Origin: CBDVBZ01 sp965372355
Lineage (GTDB): Bacteria; Krumholzibacteriota; Krumholzibacteriia; WVZY01
Length of the DNA: 38,609 nucleotides
Assembly (NCBI GenBank): GCA_965372355.1
Contig: CBDVBZ010000017.1
Location: 1-38,609, forward strand
Direction: 5' to 3'
Shown here: one piece after another, positions 8,317 through 16,821 of the stretch
Position numbering within the stretch: the stretch's first letter is position 1
Layout of the letters: each line of letters starts with the position of its first letter
Position numbers and translations under genes: made by a program
The notes under the pieces: generated by a model
What the model was told of the DNA's origin: nothing
The model's input: the letters and a program-made list of their open reading frames with translations, nothing else
The model's database searches: none

Positions 8317-11148
8317 TCAACGGACATCCAGGACCGAGTTCATGCCACCATAGCCGTCGGGCTCTTCGAGTGGAGAAGTGGGATCGAGAACCTGCATGCT
8401 GTTGTCCACCAGAAAGCGGTACGCGTATCGACCGGGCAACAGATGAAGACTGATCTCCCACTGGTCGCCGCCGGTCCGCCGCATGCCGGTGTTGACCGGA
8501 GACCATCCATTGAAGCTGCCGATGACCGCCACCGAGCCGGCGTTTGCATCCCGGTAGGTGAGCGTGACAACGCGTTGACCTTTCACACCGGTGACACCGG
8601 TGAGGCTTCTCTCGCGCAGATCCTGAAAACCGTCCACCAGGGTCGACAGGTCGTTGTTGAACTCATCCGGTGTCATGTTCTTTCCCTCACCCAGTTGAAA
8701 GGAAAGCGTGCTGGCTTCTCCTGACAGGAGTTTGATGAGGATGTTGTTGGTCCCGGCCTCAAGAGTGACGGGAGCGTGCTGTGGCGAACCGAGCATCGAG
8801 TCATCGAGTCGAAGTACGGGTTTACGGTTCACAAACACGACGACCGGGAGGGCCGACGACAGTGTTATCGTGGTTTCTAGTTTAAGCGGGGTTTCGACCA
8901 CCGTGTTGAGGTAGCCAACACTCTCGACCGGTAGCAGTGGTGTCAAGTTGATCTCACCGTTTTGCTGGTACGACCGGGCAGGGAGCGTCATCCACGAGAT
9001 CGGGCGAATCGCGCCGGGATAGCTCTCGCGAAAGTTGAGCGAGCGCTCCGGCGGATATGACACGTTGAGCAAACCCTCTTTGGCCGGAAACGGCCCGACA
9101 AACAGCCATTCGTAGTGCTTGAACAGGCTCGCCGATACCGTACCCACTTCCTTTCCGTTGCCGTAGACCTTGACGACAAAAGGGAAATCGCCCGGGCGAC
9201 ACGGCTCGGGCACGAGGATACGCATCTTGAATGTACCGGACCGTGTTTCCTCCGGCATGGAGAGCTCGAAAGAGCGCCCCTCGACGGGATTCACGCCGGC
9301 GTTGCTGTACCATTCCGCGTTGACCAGGTACGGTCGGTTCACGTGCTTTGTCACCACGATCTCGACCGGCAGGCTGCCGCCCCGGATAATCTTGCCCTGT
9401 GGAAACGCGACGGCAAACGAAATGGGGTGGGAGATATAGACACCGAACGAATAGTGATATTTGAGTCTCCTGTTATCGGCAAGGCGCACCTCGATCGAGA
9501 GGCGGATCTGTTCGAGCCTCTCGTGATCGCCTGCCGGCAGAAACTGGTACCAGTACTCACGCGGTTCATCGCCCGGCTCCAGGCGCACGAGCGGTGCCGT
9601 CGTGAGTGTGTCCGGTGTTTGATCCCGGAAGACCACGATCGATTTGATGTCTACCGGCCGGTTCATCGTGTGTACCGCCAGACGGAATCTCACCGGCTCG
9701 CCGAAGACGATCGATTCGTTCAACGCCGTCGGGCTGATGACAAAGCCATCCGCCTCGGCCTTTGCAGAGCTGAGCTTCGTTTCGACATCGTGAAGCGCCG
9801 CGATGACATTGTCGAACAGATCACCGAATGCTGCGTACACATCGAACCCCGGGATCAGGCGTCGGTCACGCGGGGTAAAGAGGCTGCGCGTCCTGAAGTC
9901 CTTGCGCAACGAAGAAATCATCCAGTAGATTTGACGCATCGACGTCTCGATCGCGGCAAGCTCGCCCTCGGGGTCGTCCGGTGTAGGTTTTCCGGAAGAA
10001 TCTAACAGGAAGTGTTTTACTACCGACACATCGTGTTCGAGTTGGGCCAGCTCGTTCTCCGGAATCGTAACGGCAAGTGAACTCACCGCGGCAAACAGAT
10101 CGAGTTCGTAGTATCTGGGATAGAGGTCACGGTAATCACCGGAGGCGATCAGACAGCTGAAGTAATCGACATACGCCCGGCCGCTCGTGCTGTCGAACGC
10201 GTTCCGGTCTGCCGCCTGCGCGGCGATCGCGCCGCGAATCTGGGCGGCGTAACGGTCCCGCGCCTCGGTCATCCCCCTGTGATCGAGAGCACCGAGCAGA
10301 AGCGCGGTGCGAAGCACACGGGTCGGCGAGAGAGCCGTCGCAGTTTGCCCATCGGCGGGCGTCCAGTCGAGGTATCGATGAGGCGGGTCCGGGGCCACGC
10401 TCTGGTTCTTCAGGAGATAGTGACTCAAGATCGACATCGACAGGTTGTCACCCAGGCTGCCGTCAAAATGCGTCGGCATCACCGACAACCCGTAGTAGAG
10501 GTTCTCCCGGTGCCCGATAGCGTTGTTCATCGGAAGAAAAAACCTCGAAGGGTTATCGTATGTCTGGTGGATGAGCTGACGGCTGATGGTCTGCGTGCCC
10601 TGATACCAATACAGGGCATCGACCGGGCGGTTCAATTCGGTGCAGATTCTCGACAGATTCAGGAGATCGAGGGCAAAGAGCGCGTTGAACCCAGGGTCTT
10701 CGTACGAACCGGTGTGGGCGTGATTTGCCCACGATGCCCGTTCCAGCACGAAGTCTCCGTCGCTGTCGGCCCTCCCCAGAAGATATGCCGCGTACTGCGA
10801 GGAGGCATTGTGGATTCGCTGGAGCGTGTAAGCATCGTGGTCGTGACGGTACACGTCCAGACCGAGGGTCGCGAGCATCGGGTGCCGAACGAGCACATCA
10901 TCACCCTTCGAGAACACGATTCCGCCCGAGGGGGTCTGCGATGAGACGAGACCCGAGAGCCGGGTTTTGATCGCCGCCCGCGCGCCGTCACAGGACTTGG
11001 GCCGGCCGGCAGAGGTGTCCGGGCCGGCATCCGACGACCCCGTGGCGGCCAGCAGGACCACCATGAACGACAGAATCGCGAGCCGGCACAGAGAGATGCC
11101 TGGATTCCGTGTACGTCTGTGGGGTGCCCGATGTCCGCTTGCCGCCAT
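8317..11148 (-). CDS. Exported protein with helical-barrel-like N-terminal part and C-terminal CBM48/AMPK-type glycogen-binding module
   Basis: A 943-residue secreted or periplasmic protein. I start it at the ATG at 11148 because GGAG stands 8 bases upstream and a signal peptide follows directly (basic N-region, then LCRLAILSFMVVLLAATGSSDA). Residues ~50-350 are helical, with WANHAHTGSYEDPG, LNLSRIC and LYWYQGTQTISRQLIHQTYD. These resemble alpha/alpha-barrel glycosidase folds, but I cannot assign catalytic residues. The middle (about 440-760) is beta-rich and contains YEWLFVGPFP, a phrase common in large secreted carbohydrate-active proteins. Residues ~860-943 form a clear glycogen-binding/isoamylase N-terminal-type module: VAVIGSFNGWSP, then LLPGRYAYRFLVDN and PDGYGGMNSVLDV. 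It may bind alpha-glucans at the envelope. Enzyme activity is unproven. Confidence 0.82.
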   Translation of the reverse strand: MAASGHRAPHRRTRNPGISLCRLAILSFMVVLLAATGSSDAGPDTSAGRPKSCDGARAAIKTRLSGLVSSQTPSGGIVFSKGDDVLVRHPMLATLGLDVYRHDHDAYTLQRIHNASSQYAAYLLGRADSDGDFVLERASWANHAHTGSYEDPGFNALFALDLLNLSRICTELNRPVDALYWYQGTQTISRQLIHQTYDNPSRFFLPMNNAIGHRENLYYGLSVMPTHFDGSLGDNLSMSILSHYLLKNQSVAPDPPHRYLDWTPADGQTATALSPTRVLRTALLLGALDHRGMTEARDRYAAQIRGAIAAQAADRNAFDSTSGRAYVDYFSCLIASGDYRDLYPRYYELDLFAAVSSLAVTIPENELAQLEHDVSVVKHFLLDSSGKPTPDDPEGELAAIETSMRQIYWMISSLRKDFRTRSLFTPRDRRLIPGFDVYAAFGDLFDNVIAALHDVETKLSSAKAEADGFVISPTALNESIVFGEPVRFRLAVHTMNRPVDIKSIVVFRDQTPDTLTTAPLVRLEPGDEPREYWYQFLPAGDHERLEQIRLSIEVRLADNRRLKYHYSFGVYISHPISFAVAFPQGKIIRGGSLPVEIVVTKHVNRPYLVNAEWYSNAGVNPVEGRSFELSMPEETRSGTFKMRILVPEPCRPGDFPFVVKVYGNGKEVGTVSASLFKHYEWLFVGPFPAKEGLLNVSYPPERSLNFRESYPGAIRPISWMTLPARSYQQNGEINLTPLLPVESVGYLNTVVETPLKLETTITLSSALPVVVFVNRKPVLRLDDSMLGSPQHAPVTLEAGTNNILIKLLSGEASTLSFQLGEGKNMTPDEFNNDLSTLVDGFQDLRERSLTGVTGVKGQRVVTLTYRDANAGSVAVIGSFNGWSPVNTGMRRTGGDQWEISLHLLPGRYAYRFLVDNSMQVLDPTSPLEEPDGYGGMNSVLDVR

Positions 11149-11337
11149 TATCCGTTCTCCTTCGTTTGACACGCTGCCCGGCAGGGCAGACTGATCCACC
11201 CGAAATCGAAGCAAAAGCGGTTCCGAACCTGGGGAAGGAACGACTTTTTGGTTGACGAATCGCCCCCACCCGGGTAACCTCTGTCGAGGCAACTTATTTA
11301 TACATAATTGGTTAAATCGCTCGGGTGCAGGGTTGAG

Positions 11338-11481
11338 GTGAAGCCGCGTGTCGTCACCATCGCAGCGAAACGAACACCCACGGGCGGTACCTTGGGTGCT
11401 TTCCGCAACACCACCGTTGTCGAACTCGCAAACTCAATAGCTGCTAGCGCTTCGGATATCGCTAAAGAGGAGGAGGTCTGA
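11338..11481 (+). pseudogene. Short thiolase N-terminus-like ORF ahead of the dehydrogenase (remnant or coupled leader)
   Basis: A 47-codon frame starting GTG reads VKPRVVTIAAKRTPTGGTLG and continues AFRNTTVVELANSIAA, then ends after DIAKEEEV. The first ~35 residues follow the thiolase N-terminus pattern (VVI-x-A-x-RTP-x-G-x-x-G ... ELA). The remaining ~350 residues, including all catalytic ones, are missing. It is not a copy of the thiolase at 14461, whose N-terminus differs. The stop codon is one base before the ATG of the next gene, and the strong AGGAGG site for that gene lies inside the last codons, so translation would be coupled. Either it is a vestige of an upstream thiolase lost by deletion, or a short leader that looks like one. 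Confidence 0.5.
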
Positions 11482-11482
11482 A

Positions 11483-12337
11483 ATGAAGACCATTGGCGTT
11501 GTTGGCTGTGGATTGATGGGATCCGGTATCGTCCAGGTATCCGCCGTGGCGGGGTACAAGATGATCGTCTCGGAGGTGAGTGAGGATCTGGTCACGCTGG
11601 GAGTCGACCGGATCTCGAAGAACATCGACAAGGCCGTCGGTCGAAAAAAGCTGACGGCGGATCAGGGGGAGCAGGCGAAGTCCAGCATCAAGGGGACAAC
11701 CCGCCTCGAGGATATGCGTGACTGCGATCTCGTGATCGAGGCTGTGATCGAGGTTGTCGACGAGAAGAAGAAGATTTTCAAGGAGCTCGACCGGATCACG
11801 AAGCCGGAGGCGTTGCTCGCAACGAACACATCTTCGGTGTGTGTGATCGAACTCGCGGCAGTCACGGAACGACCGGACAAGGTTCTTGGGATGCACTTCT
11901 TCAACCCGGTGCCGATCATGAAACTCGTCGAGGTCGTCAAAACGATTGCGACGTCGGACGAGACGATAGCGCAGGCGAGGGAGTTCGTGACTTCATTGGA
12001 CAAGGAGCCGATCACGTGCCCCGACAACACGGCGTTTGTCGTGAACAAGCTGCTGATTCCGTATCTTCTGGATGCCGCGCGTATGATGGAAGAGGGTCAG
12101 GTCAGCCGCGAGGATATCGACAAGGGGATGAAACTTGGCTGCGGCTACCCGATGGGGCCGCTCACGCTTATGGACTTCGTGGGATTGGACACGACGTATT
12201 ACATCGCCAACATCATGTTCGACGAGTTCAAAGATGCCCGGTATGCGGCACCGCCGCTCCTCAAGCGTATGGTTCTCGCCGGGCACTGGGGCAAGAAAGT
12301 CGGCAAGGGTTTCTACGACTATCCGAAACAGGGTTGA
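11483..12337 (+). CDS. hbd: 3-hydroxybutyryl-CoA dehydrogenase
   Basis: NAD(P)-dependent oxidation of (S)-3-hydroxybutyryl-CoA to acetoacetyl-CoA. The 284 residues equal the usual length of short-form bacterial Hbd/PaaH. The Rossmann motif VVGCGLMGSG is at 6-15, NTSSVCV at 115-121, and HFFNPVP with catalytic His138 and Glu150 at 138-150. The C-terminal helical domain carries GCGYPMGPLTLMDFVGLD and ends GKGFYDY. An AGGAGG ribosome-binding site is placed 5 to 10 bases before the ATG. It is the first complete gene of the plus-strand operon with crotonase, glutaryl-CoA dehydrogenase and thiolase, so its likely role is the third step from glutaryl-CoA to two acetyl-CoA. Confidence 0.94.
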   Translation: MKTIGVVGCGLMGSGIVQVSAVAGYKMIVSEVSEDLVTLGVDRISKNIDKAVGRKKLTADQGEQAKSSIKGTTRLEDMRDCDLVIEAVIEVVDEKKKIFKELDRITKPEALLATNTSSVCVIELAAVTERPDKVLGMHFFNPVPIMKLVEVVKTIATSDETIAQAREFVTSLDKEPITCPDNTAFVVNKLLIPYLLDAARMMEEGQVSREDIDKGMKLGCGYPMGPLTLMDFVGLDTTYYIANIMFDEFKDARYAAPPLLKRMVLAGHWGKKVGKGFYDYPKQG

Positions 12338-12401
12338 CCGGTCGTGCAGGCTGCGGGTGGTGCCGAACGGGTGCCCTTCAGAAGACTATAGCGACCGCGC
12401 G

Positions 12402-12447
12402 CAGCCCCGGCGAGCACGGCCGGGCTGTCGGCGATCCCCTCCGGGGA
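12402..12447 (+). other. Two hairpins in the hbd-crotonase gap
   Basis: The 163-base gap before the crotonase gene is very GC-rich and folds into two hairpins. One pairs CAGCCC with GGGCTG, extended by GGC/GCC past a bulged C (12402-12427). The other is TCCCC-tcc-GGGGA (12435-12447). Neither is followed by a T-tract. They may stabilise the mRNA or tune expression of the downstream genes. Confidence 0.4.
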
Positions 12448-12500
12448 CAGGCAGGACCCGCAGTCGGCCCGGACGCACGAGATACAAGGAGGAGATGACC

Positions 12501-13280
12501 GTGAGTGAGGTTGTATTGCTGGAGAAGAAAGACCGCGTGGCGACGATCACGCTCAATCGACCCGATGTGTTGAACGCGCTCAACTTGGAACTCGTGTTGG
12601 CGCTGGGGGCAGCATTCGACGATGTGGCCGAGGATGACGCCATCGGTGTTGTCATTCTGACGGGCTCCGGGAACAAGGCGTTTGCCGCCGGGGCAGATAT
12701 CTCGGAACTGGTCGAGAACGACGCGCTTACCGGGCAGGCGATGGCCGAGCGAGGCCAGGGTGTGCTGAGACGGCTCGAGACCATGGGCAAGCCCTCGATC
12801 GCGGCGGTCAACGGTTTTGCGCTCGGCGGCGGGTGCGAGCTGTCGATGGCATGCTCGATACGAATTGCGTCAGAGAAGGCGAAGTTCGGTCAGCCGGAGG
12901 TCAATCTGGGTATCATTCCAGGCTATGCGGGGACACAGCGGCTGGGCCGCCTGGTGGGCAAAGGCGTGGCGATGGATCTCACCCTGACCGGTCGGATCGT
13001 CGATGCGCAGGAGGCGTTGCGAATCGGTCTCGTGACACAGGTCGTCGCGCCCGAGGAGCTGATGGCCGCCGCACAGAAGACGGCGAAGACACTGTTGGGC
13101 AAGGGTCCGCTCGCACTCCGCGCCGCCATGGACTGCATCGATAGAGGTCTCGATCTTGGTTTTGATGACGCGTGCAAGCTGGAAGCGATGAGCTTTGGCG
13201 TGCTCTGCGGCTCCCAGGATATGAAGGAGGGCCTGTCGGCCTTTCTCGAGAAACGCAAACCCGATTTCAAGGGAAAATAG
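12501..13280 (+). CDS. crt: Enoyl-CoA hydratase (crotonase)
   Basis: Hydrates crotonyl-CoA (or other short enoyl-CoA) to the 3-hydroxyacyl-CoA. The crotonase fold is intact: AFAAGADISEL forms the first oxyanion-hole segment, FALGGGCELSMAC holds the first catalytic Glu (113 from this start) and FGQPEVNLGIIPG the second (133). The 20-residue spacing is the classical one. Length is 259 residues. I prefer the GTG at 12501 because AAGGAGG (12486-12492) is 8 bases upstream. The in-frame ATG at 12495 leaves only 2 bases to that site but cannot be excluded. An open frame continues upstream to 12135 through hbd in another register and is not coding. The stop codon is 1 base before the next gene. Confidence 0.93.
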   Translation: MSEVVLLEKKDRVATITLNRPDVLNALNLELVLALGAAFDDVAEDDAIGVVILTGSGNKAFAAGADISELVENDALTGQAMAERGQGVLRRLETMGKPSIAAVNGFALGGGCELSMACSIRIASEKAKFGQPEVNLGIIPGYAGTQRLGRLVGKGVAMDLTLTGRIVDAQEALRIGLVTQVVAPEELMAAAQKTAKTLLGKGPLALRAAMDCIDRGLDLGFDDACKLEAMSFGVLCGSQDMKEGLSAFLEKRKPDFKGK

Positions 13281-13281
13281 A

Positions 13282-14448
13282 ATGAAGCGCTTCGGCGGAA
13301 TGGACATCATGAGCATCGACAACTCGTTCTCCGGGGACGAGCGTCTCGTAAGAGATACGGTACGCGCGTTCGTCGAGGAGCAGGCGCTCCCACTCGTCAG
13401 GGACCATTACGAGAAGGGGACCTTTCCGAAGGAGCTGATCCAGCCCATGGCGGAACTGGGTGTCTTCGGGGCCACGATCCAGGGCTACGAGTGCGCGGGC
13501 GTCAACAGCGTTGCTTCTGGTCTCATGATGCAGGAATTGGAGCGAGGTGACTCGGGTTTCCGGAGTTTCGCGTCGGTTCACTCGTCTCTCGTAATGCAAT
13601 CCATCTACATGTTTGGCGACGACGAACAGAAGGACCGGTGGCTCCCGGCGCTGGCCAGGGCGAAGGCCATCGGGTGTTTCGGTCTGACGGAGCCGGACTA
13701 CGGCAGCAACCCGGGGGGCATGATCACGACGGCGGTCGAGGACGGGGGCGAGTACATCATCAACGGCGTCAAGATGTGGATCACCAATGGGACGATGGCG
13801 GATATGGCGATCGTGTGGGCAAAGCTTGACGGCGAGATCAAAGGCTTTATTATTGAGAAGGACCGAGCGGGTTTCGAGGCCAAGGAAGTGCCCTACAAGC
13901 TCTCCCTCCGTGCCAGCGATACGAGCGAGCTGATATTCGCCGACTGTCGAATTCCAAAAGAGAATTTGTTGCCAAAGACCGCGGGACTCAAGAGCCCGCT
14001 GACATGCCTCGACTATGCGCGTTACGGCATTGCCTGGGGTGCTGTCGGCGCGGCGATGGCGTGTTATCACGAGGCGCTCGAGTACGCCAAAGAGAGGATT
14101 CAGTTCGACAAGCCGATTGCCGGCTACCAGCTCACGCAGCGCAAGTTCACCGATATGGCGACGGAGATCACGTTGAGCCAGCTGATGGCTCTCCAGCTCG
14201 GCCGGCTCATGGATGAGGGTAAGGCGGATTCTGCGCGCATCTCGATGGCGAAGCGGAACAACGTCCGCAAGGCGCTCGAGATCGCGCGTGAGGCGAGAAC
14301 GATTCTGGGTGCGAATGGCATCAGCGGCGAGTACCATAGCATGCGCCATATGTGCAATCTCGAATCGGTCGATACGTATGAAGGCACGTACGATATTCAT
14401 ACGCTGATCGTCGGTCAGTCGCTGACCGGGATATCGGCGATAAGCTAG
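13282..14448 (+). CDS. gcdH: Glutaryl-CoA dehydrogenase (acyl-CoA dehydrogenase family)
   Basis: FAD enzyme that oxidatively decarboxylates glutaryl-CoA to crotonyl-CoA and CO2. The 388 residues show the acyl-CoA dehydrogenase core: CFGLTEPDYGSNPGG, KMWITNGTMADM and ARYGIAWGAVGAA. The catalytic base is Glu367 in TYEGTYDIH. Assignment to glutaryl-CoA rather than butyryl-CoA rests on three points. The GDSGFRSFASVHSS segment has Arg94-Ser95 at the same numbers as the pair that binds the substrate carboxylate in mature human GCDH. RYGIAWG is GCDH-like. The end DIHTLIVGQSLTGI also matches GCDH. The start is 1 base after the crotonase stop; further Met codons at residues 7 and 10 are alternatives. 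No electron-transfer flavoprotein genes are nearby. Confidence 0.88.
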   Translation: MKRFGGMDIMSIDNSFSGDERLVRDTVRAFVEEQALPLVRDHYEKGTFPKELIQPMAELGVFGATIQGYECAGVNSVASGLMMQELERGDSGFRSFASVHSSLVMQSIYMFGDDEQKDRWLPALARAKAIGCFGLTEPDYGSNPGGMITTAVEDGGEYIINGVKMWITNGTMADMAIVWAKLDGEIKGFIIEKDRAGFEAKEVPYKLSLRASDTSELIFADCRIPKENLLPKTAGLKSPLTCLDYARYGIAWGAVGAAMACYHEALEYAKERIQFDKPIAGYQLTQRKFTDMATEITLSQLMALQLGRLMDEGKADSARISMAKRNNVRKALEIAREARTILGANGISGEYHSMRHMCNLESVDTYEGTYDIHTLIVGQSLTGISAIS

Positions 14449-14460
14449 AAGGGGCTCCAA

Positions 14461-15675
14461 ATGGCTGAGCGATATGTGATTCTGGGTGGCGTGCGCACGC
14501 CGTTTGCCGAGTGGGCGGGTGGTAAGACCGGCACCGGCGAGCGGGGTGGAAAGCTCGAGAGCGTGTCCGCGATTGATCTCGGTGCGATCGCCGCACGGGG
14601 AGCGCTGGAGCGAACGGGTGTCCCCGCCGATAAGATCGACCATGTCGTGATGGGCAACGCGCTGCAGACGAGCGCCGACGCGTTGTACGGTGCCCGCCAC
14701 GTGGGGCTCAAGGCTGGAGTGCCACTCGAGGTCCCAGCGCTAACCATCAATCGACAATGTGGTTCGGCGATTCAGGCTGTAGTCGATGGGACGCATATCA
14801 TCCGCGACGGCGCGTCCTATGTGCTCTGCGGGGGCATGGAGAATATGAGCCAGTCGCCCCATGTCATCCGCGGTAGCCGGACCGGGCTCCGTCTCGGCCA
14901 CGGGCAGCTCGAGGATTCGCTGTTAGCGGCGCTGCACGATTCGTATTGCGACATGCTGATGGCAAAGACCGCCGAGAAGTTGGCAAACGATCGCGGCATC
15001 TCGCGCAAGGACCAGGACGCGTATGCGTTGCGGAGCGTGCAGCGTGGCGAGAAGGCGATCGATACCGGTCGCCTTGCCGAAGAGATCGTGCCCGTCGAGG
15101 TCCAGGGCCGCAAGGGACCCATCACCGTGGATACCGATGATCATGTTTTCCGCGGGGCGACGTTGAGGGGGCTCGCCAAACTCAGACCGGCGTTTGGCAA
15201 GGATGGCACGGTGACGGCCGGAAACGCGAGCGGAATGGTCGACGGTGCGGGGTGCCTCGTTGTCGCTGACCGTGCGGTGGCCGAAAGGGATGGTTTCGAG
15301 CCGCTCGTCGAGGTCGTTGCCTGGCACACGGTCGGTGTACCGCCGGAGACGATGGGCATCGGACCGGTCGACGCCATCCGGGGGGTCCTCGACAAGGCCA
15401 AGATGACGCTTGAAGATATCGATCTGTTTGAAATCAACGAGGCCTTTGCCGCTCAGTACCTGGCGGTGGAGAAGGACCTCGGGCTCGATCGAAGTAAGGT
15501 CAACCCAAACGGCGGAGCCATCGCGCTGGGTCACCCCCTCGGCGCAACCGGCTCGCGTTTGCTGCTGACCTTGATCATCGAGCTGGGCAAGACGGGAAAG
15601 CGTTTCGGTATCGCCAGCGCTTGCATTGGCGGCGGGCAGGGTGTCGCGATGCTTGTCGAGAATATCAATGCGTAG
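14461..15675 (+). CDS. Acetyl-CoA acetyltransferase (thiolase)
   Basis: Cleaves acetoacetyl-CoA to two acetyl-CoA, or condenses them in reverse. The 404 residues contain nucleophile Cys100 in TINRQCGSAIQ, NEAFAAQYLA, the acid/base His358 in GGAIALGHPLGATG and Cys388 in CIGGGQG. The N-terminal loop between RTP and the first helix (residues 14-35, Gly-rich) is longer than in typical biosynthetic thiolases. It follows gcdH by 12 bases and completes a four-enzyme route glutaryl-CoA, crotonyl-CoA, 3-hydroxybutyryl-CoA, acetoacetyl-CoA, acetyl-CoA. Specificity for longer 3-ketoacyl-CoA cannot be ruled out. Confidence 0.93.
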   Translation: MAERYVILGGVRTPFAEWAGGKTGTGERGGKLESVSAIDLGAIAARGALERTGVPADKIDHVVMGNALQTSADALYGARHVGLKAGVPLEVPALTINRQCGSAIQAVVDGTHIIRDGASYVLCGGMENMSQSPHVIRGSRTGLRLGHGQLEDSLLAALHDSYCDMLMAKTAEKLANDRGISRKDQDAYALRSVQRGEKAIDTGRLAEEIVPVEVQGRKGPITVDTDDHVFRGATLRGLAKLRPAFGKDGTVTAGNASGMVDGAGCLVVADRAVAERDGFEPLVEVVAWHTVGVPPETMGIGPVDAIRGVLDKAKMTLEDIDLFEINEAFAAQYLAVEKDLGLDRSKVNPNGGAIALGHPLGATGSRLLLTLIIELGKTGKRFGIASACIGGGQGVAMLVENINA

Positions 15676-15694
15676 TGTGCTATTTTGTAATTAG

Positions 15695-15718
15695 TTGCAG
15701 TCGTTGTTTGCAGTCGTT
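15695..15718 (+). repeat. Tandem 11-bp direct repeat before the LeuB-family gene
   Basis: TTGCAGTCGTT occurs twice (15695-15705 and 15708-15718), spaced by 2 bases for a 13-bp period. It lies in the 67-base gap between the thiolase and the LeuB-family gene, in a locally AT-richer stretch. It may be a protein-binding site or a simple tandem duplication. Confidence 0.45.
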
Positions 15719-15742
15719 TCGAGGTGGAAGTGAGGCATATTT

Positions 15743-16792
15743 ATGCATCGTATAGCCGTAATCCCGGGCGATGGCATCGGACCGGAAGTCACTGACGAGG
15801 CGCTCCGCGTCCTTGCGCGTATCCAGGAGCTGGAGGGTCTGGAGTTCGAGATCACCCATTATCCGTTTGGGGCCGATCATTATCTGGAGACCGGTGAGCT
15901 GATGCCGGAGAGCGTGTTCAGCGAGTACCGGGACATGGATGCGATTCTGTTGGGTGCCATCGGTGATCCCCGCGTGGAGATCGGGGTGCTCGAGAGGGCT
16001 ATCGTGGGTGGCGTGCGCTGGAAGCTCGATCTCTACGTCAACCTGCGGCCGATAAAGCTCTATGCCGAGCATCTGACGCCGATCAAAAACAAGAAGCCCG
16101 AGGACGTGGATATGGTGTTCGTTCGTGAGAACACCGAAGGACTCTATATGGGCATCGGGGGGCATTTCAAGAAGGGGACACCCGACGAGGTCGCCATACA
16201 GGAAATGATCATGACACGCAAGGGTGTCGAGCGAGCGCTTCGCTTCGCGTTCGAACTGACAAGAAAGCGCGCGAAGGACAAGAAGCTCATGCTGGTCGAC
16301 AAACAGAATGCGCTGCCCGCCCAGGAGATCTGGGCCCGGACCTTCGAGGAGGTCGGGCAGGAGTACCCGGATATCGAGAGAGATCACGCCTACATTGACG
16401 CGGCGTGCATGTGGATGGTCAAGAATCCCGAGTGGTTCGATGTCGCCGTTGTGGACAACATGATGGGTGATATTATCACGGATCTCGGCGCGGCGATCCA
16501 GGGTGGGATGGGGCTCGCGGCATCGGGCAACATCCACCCCGGTCAGGTCAGCATGTTCGAGCCGATCCACGGGTCGGCGCCGAAACACGCGGGCAAGGGA
16601 GTCAGCTGTCCGTACGCGACGATCAGTGCGGTTCAGATGCTCCTCGACCAGCTCAATCTGAAGCCGGCCGCGGAAAGGGTCGATCGGGCGATCGAGCAGA
16701 CACTGACGTCGGGGCGGGTCCCATCGCTGGCCACGAGTAGCGGTATCAAGACGTCGGAGTACACGGATGTCTTACTGAGTTTTTTGGGTTAA
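15743..16792 (+). CDS. 3-isopropylmalate dehydrogenase family enzyme (LeuB-like)
   Basis: NAD-dependent decarboxylating beta-hydroxyacid dehydrogenase. The 349 residues begin IAVIPGDGIGPEVT and contain NLRPIKLY, VRENTEGLYMGIGG and the catalytic Lys/Asp region VDKQNALPA. DNMMGDIITDLGAAIQGG holds the metal-binding aspartates, and FEPIHGSAPKHAGKG binds the nucleotide. The substrate loop reads VLERAIVGGVRWKLDLYVN rather than the LLPLR of proteobacterial LeuB; it resembles the actinobacterial-type LeuB loop. Isopropylmalate is the most likely substrate, but homoisocitrate, isocitrate or tartrate dehydrogenases share these motifs, and no other leucine genes are near. A GAGG site is ~8 bases before the ATG. 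Confidence 0.82.
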   Translation: MHRIAVIPGDGIGPEVTDEALRVLARIQELEGLEFEITHYPFGADHYLETGELMPESVFSEYRDMDAILLGAIGDPRVEIGVLERAIVGGVRWKLDLYVNLRPIKLYAEHLTPIKNKKPEDVDMVFVRENTEGLYMGIGGHFKKGTPDEVAIQEMIMTRKGVERALRFAFELTRKRAKDKKLMLVDKQNALPAQEIWARTFEEVGQEYPDIERDHAYIDAACMWMVKNPEWFDVAVVDNMMGDIITDLGAAIQGGMGLAASGNIHPGQVSMFEPIHGSAPKHAGKGVSCPYATISAVQMLLDQLNLKPAAERVDRAIEQTLTSGRVPSLATSSGIKTSEYTDVLLSFLG

Positions 16793-16812
16793 TTGGGCTT
16801 GACCCGTTTTTT
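16786..16812 (+). terminator. Weak Rho-independent terminator-like site
   Basis: At the stop codon of the LeuB-family gene a short GGGT/ACCC stem (16786-16789 with 16802-16805), or alternatively GGG/CCC with a 5-base loop, is followed by GTTTTTT. The stem is short, so this is a weak candidate. The same TTGACCCGTTTTTT also resembles the -35 region of the tRNA-Lys promoter. Confidence 0.3.
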
Positions 16813-16821
16813 GGCGCCTTC

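Noticed and set aside
13267..14700. A 477-codon open frame on the minus strand opposite glutaryl-CoA dehydrogenase
   Set aside because: It spans the end of one real gene, all of another and the start of a third, with no domain and no ribosome-binding site.
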